From: Gnomoniopsis sp. IMI 355080
Lineage: Eukaryota > Ascomycota > Sordariomycetes > Diaporthales > Gnomoniaceae
DNA: 64,000 bases
Reading direction: 5' to 3'
Assembly: GCA_027946555.1 (NCBI GenBank)
Contig: JAPEVC010000023.1
Location: 166,299 to 230,298 of the forward strand
In this document: positions 58,517-64,000 of the stretch, piece after piece
Position numbering within the stretch: position 1 is the first letter of the stretch
How the letters are laid out: every line of letters starts with the position of its first letter
The notes under the pieces: generated by a model
What the model was told of the DNA's origin: nothing
Database searches by the model: none
What the model saw: only the letters and a program-made list of their open reading frames with translations
Made by a program: the position numbers and the translations under genes

Positions 58517-59370
58517 TCACTTATTCACTCCCAAATACGCTTCCCTCTCCAACACCTCAGGCTGAAACTTGACCAAAAACACCGTCTTCCCAGGCCACAT
58601 CTCCTGCACCGCCCCAGCAGCACCCCCCTCCGCACCACCGGCGCCCCCCTCCGCCGCCGCCGCATTCTGCCCTCCCACACTATGCGCCGTCACTCGTGCG
58701 GGGAACCCCGCCCCATCACACACGCCCTCAATCATCCCCGCCACGTACGCCGCGCAGTTCAGCTGGCTCATCTCCTTGGGCACGCTGAGGTACGCGTTGA
58801 CGAGCGGCTCGTTGTCGATGATCATGTACTCGTCGGGCGTGTCCGGGTTTGAGGACTTTTCGAGGCGGTCGGCTTGGCGTCCAAAGAGGTGCGTCCAGAG
58901 TTGGATCTTGATGAGGTGCAGGAGGGTGATGATGTCGCGGGGGCGGAGTTGCGAGCGTGGGGGCTCGCGGAAGAGGAGGAGGTCGAGGAGTTTGACGCCG
59001 ATGGGGTGGCCTTGGAGGTTGAGGCTGCAGGGAGTGCGAAATATAGGGGTCAGCCTACGTTTTGCTGCGGTAATCCAGGCATATAGCACCTAGCACACAC
59101 ACATACACAACCAAAGAGAGAAAGAGAGAGAGAAAGGAAGTCTGCTTACCGCTTCTCTAGATCCTGAATGTCCTTAACCCGCCGCTGCGCATAGTTGACC
59201 ATCTCCGAGAACAAATACGCGAAACTCGCCTGGCTCAGCTCGGACGTGCGAGTTCGATTGAGTGTGCGCGAGTAGATGGTCTTGCCGTTCGTAGGGTAGC
59301 GCAGGCCAGCGCCCGCTACGGTGGCAGCTGGATCTTTGCCGGTGGGTTTTGAGGGTGGTATACTTGACAT
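58517..59370 (-). CDS. TRS31: TRAPP complex subunit Trs31 (TRAPPC5)
   Basis: Two exons on the minus strand, 59370-59150 and 59024-58517, give 242 aa. The Bet3-like core is clear: GKTIYSRTLNRTRTSELSQA, SFAYLFSEMVNYAQRRVKDI, GHPIGVKLLDLLLFRE, PRDIITLLHLIKIQLWTHLF followed by GRQADRLEKS, DEYMIIDNEPLVNAYLSVPK, then LNCAAYVAGMIEGVCDGAGF and PARVTAHSV. It is a core subunit of TRAPP complexes, which act as GEFs for Ypt1/Rab1 in ER-Golgi traffic. Right after the VTAH motif there is an insert of about 30 residues rich in Ala, Gly and Glu (AAAAEGGAGGAEGGAAGAV) before the last strand (KTVFLVKFQPEVLEREAYLG). The insert is absent from yeast Trs31 and is probably a loop. Confidence 0.93.
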
Positions 59371-59782
59371 TGTGACGTTGTCTCTTTGTTTTGAATTGAG
59401 TTAGGTGTGGAGATCGGGTACCAATTGGCTGGCAAAGAAGAGATGTTTGCTGCGGGTTCGGTTTTGGTTGTGGCAGAGAGAGCAGTTGAAAGTCGCGCCG
59501 AGGCTGGTGCTTGCTGGCGGTGATGTGAGGGTTGGCTTATCGCGATAAAGCGGTAGTGAGGATATCGGGTATTTGCACTCGGGGCCCCCCATTTTGATAT
59601 GCTTATGAAGAAGTCTGTATTATCAACGGCTATGCAACAATGCTATATGAATCCAATGCCCTAATGTCTATAATCCTGTTTCCTCCCATCCCATCTGATA
59701 TGTATCCCATCACCCCATTGTTCAACCGCCCCGTCTAAAACACTTGTACTCCTCAGAAAATCGCAGCCCAGAATCCCACAGC
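59371..59782. other. Spacer between Trs31 and Pdr16 genes
   Basis: Promoter side of Trs31 and 3' side of Pdr16, both minus strand. No gene seen. Confidence 0.5.
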
Positions 59783-60856
59783 CTATATGGCGACGACTGT
59801 CTCTGCCGCTGCCGTGTGTTCCGCCTCTGTTTCCTCACCATCAGAAACCTTCAACTTCTCCTGCATCAGCGTACTTGCATCGTCCACCGTGCCGTTGACA
59901 CCCTTCCCCTCAGCGCCCCGCAAATACATCTCGCTCTCCCCAATGACACTCCCGCCCGCCACCCACCGCTGCATCTGTTCCTCGCGCCGGCTCTCGCACA
60001 GCTTGCGCAGCGCTGGCCAGTAGGCCTCGTGCTCATACTCAAATTCCAGCGCGCCGTCGCTGAACTCGGTCCAAAGCTGCTCCTTGGGCACGTACGTTGC
60101 CATTGCCTCGTTGAACTTGAGTTTCTCCTTTGTGACTGGGTCCAGTAGCGGCTTGATGATCTTGAAGAAGCCCACCACCATCCACGGCATGTTGATGATC
60201 AGTGCCTTGCCCAGGCGCTCCGGGTAGTGCGTCTGTAGGATGTGCAGCACCTCCTTGGCCTGGCTAATGGGCGGGCTGGTGTTGCTACGCCCGCTGCTCG
60301 ACTTGAAATTGATCAGCAGCGCCAGCGTCTCCTGCCCGACCGGCATCAGCTCAATGGACCGCTCAATCATAAACACCAGGTGCTCCACCTGGCGATGGCT
60401 AGGCTCCGTGTTTTGCCGACCAGGATTCAGGTACTGGCATGGCCGCCCCTCTTTGTCGAAACCCAGGATGATCTGTTTTCCGGTCTCGCTCTCTGGTGAG
60501 ATGTGGTCCCAGGTGAGCTTGTCGTACACGCCGAATTGGCGCCGCCAGAGCAGCGTGTCGATGAGACGCTTCTCAGAGTTGGCTTGGTTCCATTTGGTGG
60601 CGCGGAGATAGCGCAGTAGGCACTCGCGCGTGAGCCAAAACTTCTCATTATCAGTGAGGTCGGCAGGCGCATCCTTGGGGATAGTGAGGCCGGCGGCGGT
60701 GGGTTCTGCCCAGCGCTTGATCTGGTTCAGGAGCCAGTCGTACTTTTGCTGTTGGTCGTCGGTGAGCTCAGCGTGGGGCTTAGGGGTGCTGTGTGGTGCA
60801 GGATGCTCGATGGGCGTCTTGAGCACGGGTGCTTTGTCTGTTGCGTCGTCTGGCAT
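59783..60856 (-). CDS. PDR16: Sec14-family phosphatidylinositol transfer protein, Pdr16-like
   Basis: A single exon of 357 aa from ATG at 60856; the open frame upstream begins only with TTG. CRAL-TRIO-N (LTRECLLRYLRATKWNQANS) and CRAL-TRIO lipid-binding segments are present: ILGFDKEGRPCQYLNPGRQN, SHRQVEHLVFMIERSIELMP, KEVLHILQTHYPERLGKALI, INMPWMVVGFFKIIKPLLDP, KLKFNEAMATYVPKEQL. The GRQNT/SHRQV and KEVLHILQTHYPERLGKAL blocks match yeast Pdr16/Pdr17 rather than Sec14 itself. Pdr16 binds PI and sterol and affects azole tolerance at the cell periphery and lipid droplets. It is divergent from Pol12 with about 0.6 kb between them. The C-terminal 40 residues are acidic and variable. Confidence 0.9.
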   Translation of the reverse strand: MPDDATDKAPVLKTPIEHPAPHSTPKPHAELTDDQQQKYDWLLNQIKRWAEPTAAGLTIPKDAPADLTDNEKFWLTRECLLRYLRATKWNQANSEKRLIDTLLWRRQFGVYDKLTWDHISPESETGKQIILGFDKEGRPCQYLNPGRQNTEPSHRQVEHLVFMIERSIELMPVGQETLALLINFKSSSGRSNTSPPISQAKEVLHILQTHYPERLGKALIINMPWMVVGFFKIIKPLLDPVTKEKLKFNEAMATYVPKEQLWTEFSDGALEFEYEHEAYWPALRKLCESRREEQMQRWVAGGSVIGESEMYLRGAEGKGVNGTVDDASTLMQEKLKVSDGEETEAEHTAAAETVVAI

Positions 60857-61465
60857 GTTGGCTGATGTGTGTAGTGGTCCTCGAGCGTTGGGAGCCAAGG
60901 TAATTTATGTGTTATGAGGAGAGTGTAGTGGGAAAGGAGGGAGAATATGCCGGCTGTTCGACCTTCTTGACGCAGCAAAGCAAAGGAGACTTGAAAATAA
61001 TGGGATGTTTAGGGGTTTAATTGACGGACGTCAGAAGCAAAGAAAGAGATAATGCCAGTATTGTGAAGACACATCATCCAAAGGAGTGCACTGTACTCGA
61101 TAGAATGACCATGACATGTCGGTGAGTCCTGCGCTTCCGACCCGGGAGAGTGGGGTGGATCGCAAAGTGGGTTCTTCGATTTTCCAACGGCAGGGGCAGA
61201 GGCACAGCACATCTTCAGGGACAAGGACCAGGTCCCTTGCATAACATCCTTGGCGCCTGCAAGCCTGCACTCTCTACTACGCATCGGTACCATCGTACTG
61301 CTGTATGAGAGCCTAATCGATAAGCCGCACTTAAACACGGCCCCTGCCAAAACGCGTCAAGACGCGTCTTATTTTATTCTGCTTGGGACAAGGAGGAAGA
61401 AGATATTCGACGATTACTTCTCACAAACGTCTGCTCAGAGCACACTTCACACCCAGCACTTCACA
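60857..61465. other. Divergent promoter region of PDR16 and POL12
   Basis: About 0.6 kb between two divergent start codons. It holds two MCB boxes close to POL12, listed separately. An ORF on the minus strand at 61009-61350 has no motif. Confidence 0.5.
61352..61367 (+). promoter_or_regulatory. Two MCB (MluI cell-cycle) boxes upstream of POL12
   Basis: ACGCGT occurs at 61352-61357 and 61362-61367, spaced one helical turn apart, about 100-115 bp upstream of the POL12 ATG. ACGCGT is the palindromic core bound by the MBF factor (Mbp1/Swi6 type), which activates DNA replication genes at G1/S; yeast replication genes including POL12 are known to use it. Two copies 10 bp apart in front of a replication gene are unlikely to be chance. 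Confidence 0.75.
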
Positions 61466-63560
61466 ATGGCGGAACCGATAATTTCAGAACTCAATGAGCG
61501 TTTCGGCGCCAACGACAAAGGCCTGGGGCAGGATGTCATCGTCGAGATGCAGTCCATCATGCGGCTGCACGACCTATCGCCAGAGGACTTATACTTCAAG
61601 TGGGAGTCATACTGCATCAAGATGGATATGGAAGCTGGCCAGCCATCTTTTGAGAAAATGCACGACTTCAAACAGGGGCTGCAGAATGATCTTGAGAAAA
61701 GCACGCGAACGCAGGTTCACAGCAAACCCGACAAGAGGGTGGGTGCCACGCCGAGAGCGACCAAAGGTGGCGATGTGTTTGGCATGTGAGTTTGGAGGAC
61801 TCTGGATGATCAATCTTTTGGTCTCCTACTGATACTTGGTAGGATCGATGGTCTCATACCGAACACGCCAGCTGCAAGGAAAAGTGCCACCAAAAAGAAG
61901 GAGACACCCGTATCCCGCGTCAAGTCTGAATTCGCTGGTAGCTCGCCAGACCACAAGTCTCCAGCCAGCGTGAAGGACCAGTTAGACTCGATGGGCGCAT
62001 TGCCGCCAACCTCTTTCAATGACCGCACAAACCCGGGCGAGGTCATCGAGGTTCTGAATAGTCAACTGCCAGCCGCCGAACCACCCATAGCCCCATTTGG
62101 CGAGCCGCGCATTAAGTTGACAGCTGCATCTGATCAGAAGAAGCTTGGTTACAAGCCCCTTGGGATGAAGCTATCCGAAGCATCTGAGATCTTGGACGAC
62201 CGGATAGACGACTTTTTGAACTTGATCAAGGACCACCACAAGCTAGATGACGAAGCATTTGGCAGTGCCGCCTCGCAAAGCACGACAGAAGTTGTGGCAG
62301 TCGGGCGCATCGCCTCAGACTCGCTTGAAGGTAAACTGAACGCTGCGTCTTTGGTCCTCGAGACCTCCCGGAGGACAGGCGGTGGCTTGCGCATACCACT
62401 CAACCTGGACAAGATCAAGGCCTATCAGTTCTTCCCCGGTCAGATCGTTGCCCTGCGAGGAAGCAACACCTCTGGTCACAACTTTACCGTCACCGAAATC
62501 CTTGAGATACCCCTCCTTCCGAACGCAGCATCTCCCGCCGCTGCCATAGCCGCCCACAGACAAAGACTCCTTGGGGGCCCCGACGCGATGGACACAGATA
62601 GCGAGCCTATGCCCCTGAACATCATATACGCCTCTGGACCGTACACACCCGACGATAACCTCGATTTTGAAGCCCTTCACCAGCTCTGCACTGTCGCAGC
62701 CGACACCTACGCCGACGCCCTTGTCCTGACCGGGCCCTTCATTGACGCCGATCACCCACTCATCGCATCTGGCGATTTCGACCTCGACCTCCCCGACGAA
62801 GCAAGCGAGGATGTAGCCACCATGTCCACTGTCTTCAAGTACATGGTCTCACCCGCCCTCAACCGCCTCGCCGCCGCCAATCCTACAATCACCATCCTTC
62901 TCGTCCCCTCCACGCGAGATGTAGTCGACAAGCACGTCTCTTGGCCGCAAGACGCCCTCCCGCGCAAAGAACTCGGCTTGCCCAAATCCGCGAGGGTAAT
63001 AGGCAACCCAATGACTCTTTCGCTCAATGACATGGTACTCGGCATTTCCGCTCAGGACGTGTTATGGGAGCTCAAGGGTGACGAGGTCATCAGTCGCCCA
63101 GCCCCTACACCGAATTTGCTGAACCGGTTGGCACGACATTTGATCGAGCAGCGACACTACTTTCCTGTCTTCCCGGCCATGGACAGGAGCCGATACCCCA
63201 AGACCGGGACTGCGGAGGGCATAGCGGAGGGCGCGATGTTGGATGTGAGCTTTTTGAAGCTGGGCGAGATGGTGAACGTCCGACCGGATGTGTTGGTGGT
63301 GCCGAGTGCGTTGCCGCCTTTTGCGCAGGTATGTTATTAATATATCAAAATCTTTTACACGAGGATTGCTGACAGTTTCGTCATAGGTAGTGGAGAGTGT
63401 TCTTGCCATCAACCCAGGCTACCTATCCAAGCGCCGCGGGGCGGGCACATATGCGCGCATGACGCTGTTCCCAATGTCGCTGTCGGATATCGAAGCAAGT
63501 GAGGGAATGATGGGCCACAAGATATGGGATCGGGCGAGGGTAGAGATTACGCGGATTTAA
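61466..63560 (+). CDS. POL12: DNA polymerase alpha-primase subunit B
   Basis: Three exons, 61466-61785, 61843-63328 and 63387-63560, phases agreeing, give 659 aa. The N-terminal domain (ISELNERFGANDKGLGQDVI, LHDLSPEDLYFKWESYCIKM) is the alpha-subunit-associated helical part, followed by a Lys/Pro-rich linker. The OB fold comes next (FFPGQIVALRGSNTSGHNFT), then the inactive phosphoesterase domain: IIYASGPYTPDDNLDFEALH, DALVLTGPFIDADHP, ITILLVPSTRDVVDKHVSWP, RVIGNPMTLSLNDMVLGIS, and the C-terminus FPVFPAMDRS, VRPDVLVVPSALPPFAQ, INPGYLSKRRGAGTYARMTL. The protein links Pol alpha to the replisome and telomere factors in the nucleus. Two MCB boxes lie upstream. Confidence 0.95.
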
Positions 63561-63682
63561 TATTATATCACATGCGATACTTTCTTTTGCAAATCCCAGA
63601 GCACAAGGGGTTTGGGAGTTTGGGTATCAATTTTTTTGGGCCGTCTAATGAAGCACCAATGCATTCATTGCATGACCACATT

Positions 63683-64000
63683 CTACCTGGCGTCCACCCT
63701 CCGGCGCTTGTCGTCGTCGTACCTACTCCGCTCTCTTGAGTAGTCTCTCTTGCGACTATCCCTCTCACCATCACGCTGCCGTCGAGGCGAGCGAGAGCGT
63801 GATCTGTCCCGCCGCCTCGGCGACCTCGACCTTGACCTCTCCCTCCTCCTATAGCTGTCCTCTCTTGACCTAGACCTGTCCCTCTTCTCCTTCCTCTGGC
63901 CCAGCGGCAACGCATTCGCGCCCTGCCCACCACCCTCTCCACCCGGTCTGCCCCCATAACCACCAGCTCGATCGCCATCCCCATACCGATCCCACTGACC
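63683..64000 (-). CDS. RS-domain protein, C-terminus only (gene runs out of the window)
   Basis: The minus-strand frame is open from the window edge to TAG at 63683-63685, giving the last 105 codons. A Gly-rich start (AGGYGGRPGGEGGGQGAN) is followed by an Arg/Ser domain with repeated RSRS units (RDRSRSREDSYRRRERSRSR, SPRRRDRSRSRSPRR) and ends DDDKRRRVDAR. RS domains occur in splicing factors and other nuclear RNA-binding proteins and are phosphorylated by SR kinases. Nothing in this part tells which protein it is. Its stop lies 122 bp from the Pol12 stop, on the opposite strand. Confidence 0.75.
   Translation of the reverse strand, partial: GQWDRYGDGDRAGGYGGRPGGEGGGQGANALPLGQRKEKRDRSRSREDSYRRRERSRSRSPRRRDRSRSRSPRRQRDGERDSRKRDYSRERSRYDDDKRRRVDAR

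Overview
The window is nuclear DNA from a filamentous ascomycete. Genes have several short introns with GTRNGT-type donors, CTRAC-like branch points and YAG acceptors. Orthologues of standard fungal housekeeping genes are present: ribosomal protein uL13, AP-2 mu, the TRAPP subunit Trs31, Pdr16, Pol12 and an Apc13-like protein. The accessory content points to a plant-associated Sordariomycete. It includes a Cel6A cellobiohydrolase with CBM1, a GH51 arabinofuranosidase, a very small Cys-rich metallothionein like Magnaporthe MMT1, a small secreted Cys-rich protein, and a plant-type PA-domain subtilase. The subtilase resembles the plant-like subtilisins reported from Colletotrichum, so Colletotrichum (Glomerellales) is my best guess. 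That is an inference, not proof.

Layout. 0-5.5 kb: the 3' part of the uL13 gene (RPL16), a 21-residue metallothionein on the minus strand, and a putative cyclase/kynurenine formamidase-like enzyme. 8-15.3 kb: a small secreted Cys-rich protein, then a convergent pair made of a secreted SMP-30-like beta-propeller and a nine-exon GH51 enzyme with an unusual N-terminal membrane anchor. 19.6-24.3 kb: a secreted protein with DUF7029/DUF7223-like regions and a sugar-porter MFS transporter. 27-35 kb: formyltetrahydrofolate deformylase, a Zn2Cys6 regulator and a divergently transcribed DHA2-type MFS exporter. 35-41 kb: AP-2 mu and a bestrophin-like channel. 44-46 kb: a decayed fragment and an amidohydrolase_2 enzyme of the dihydroxybenzoate decarboxylase type. 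48.7-55.7 kb: Cel6A, a PLD-like protein and the plant-type subtilase. 57-64 kb: a compact housekeeping block with Apc13-like, Trs31, Pdr16, Pol12 and the C-terminus of an RS-domain protein.

How the genes fit together. Cel6A, GH51, the beta-propeller protein, the secreted DUF protein, the subtilase and the small secreted protein are all predicted to enter the secretory pathway and suit growth on or in plant tissue. The sugar porter could import released sugars. The Zn2Cys6 gene and the DHA2 exporter share one upstream region, which carries three CGGAYTT heptamers at exact 13-bp spacing, so local regulation of efflux is plausible. Pol12 has two MCB boxes (ACGCGT) just upstream, as expected for an S-phase gene.

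Gene-free stretches of 1-4 kb separate the accessory genes. I see no intact transposon, rRNA, tRNA or CRISPR array. Exon boundaries were worked out by hand from splice signals, reading phase and recognised protein motifs.
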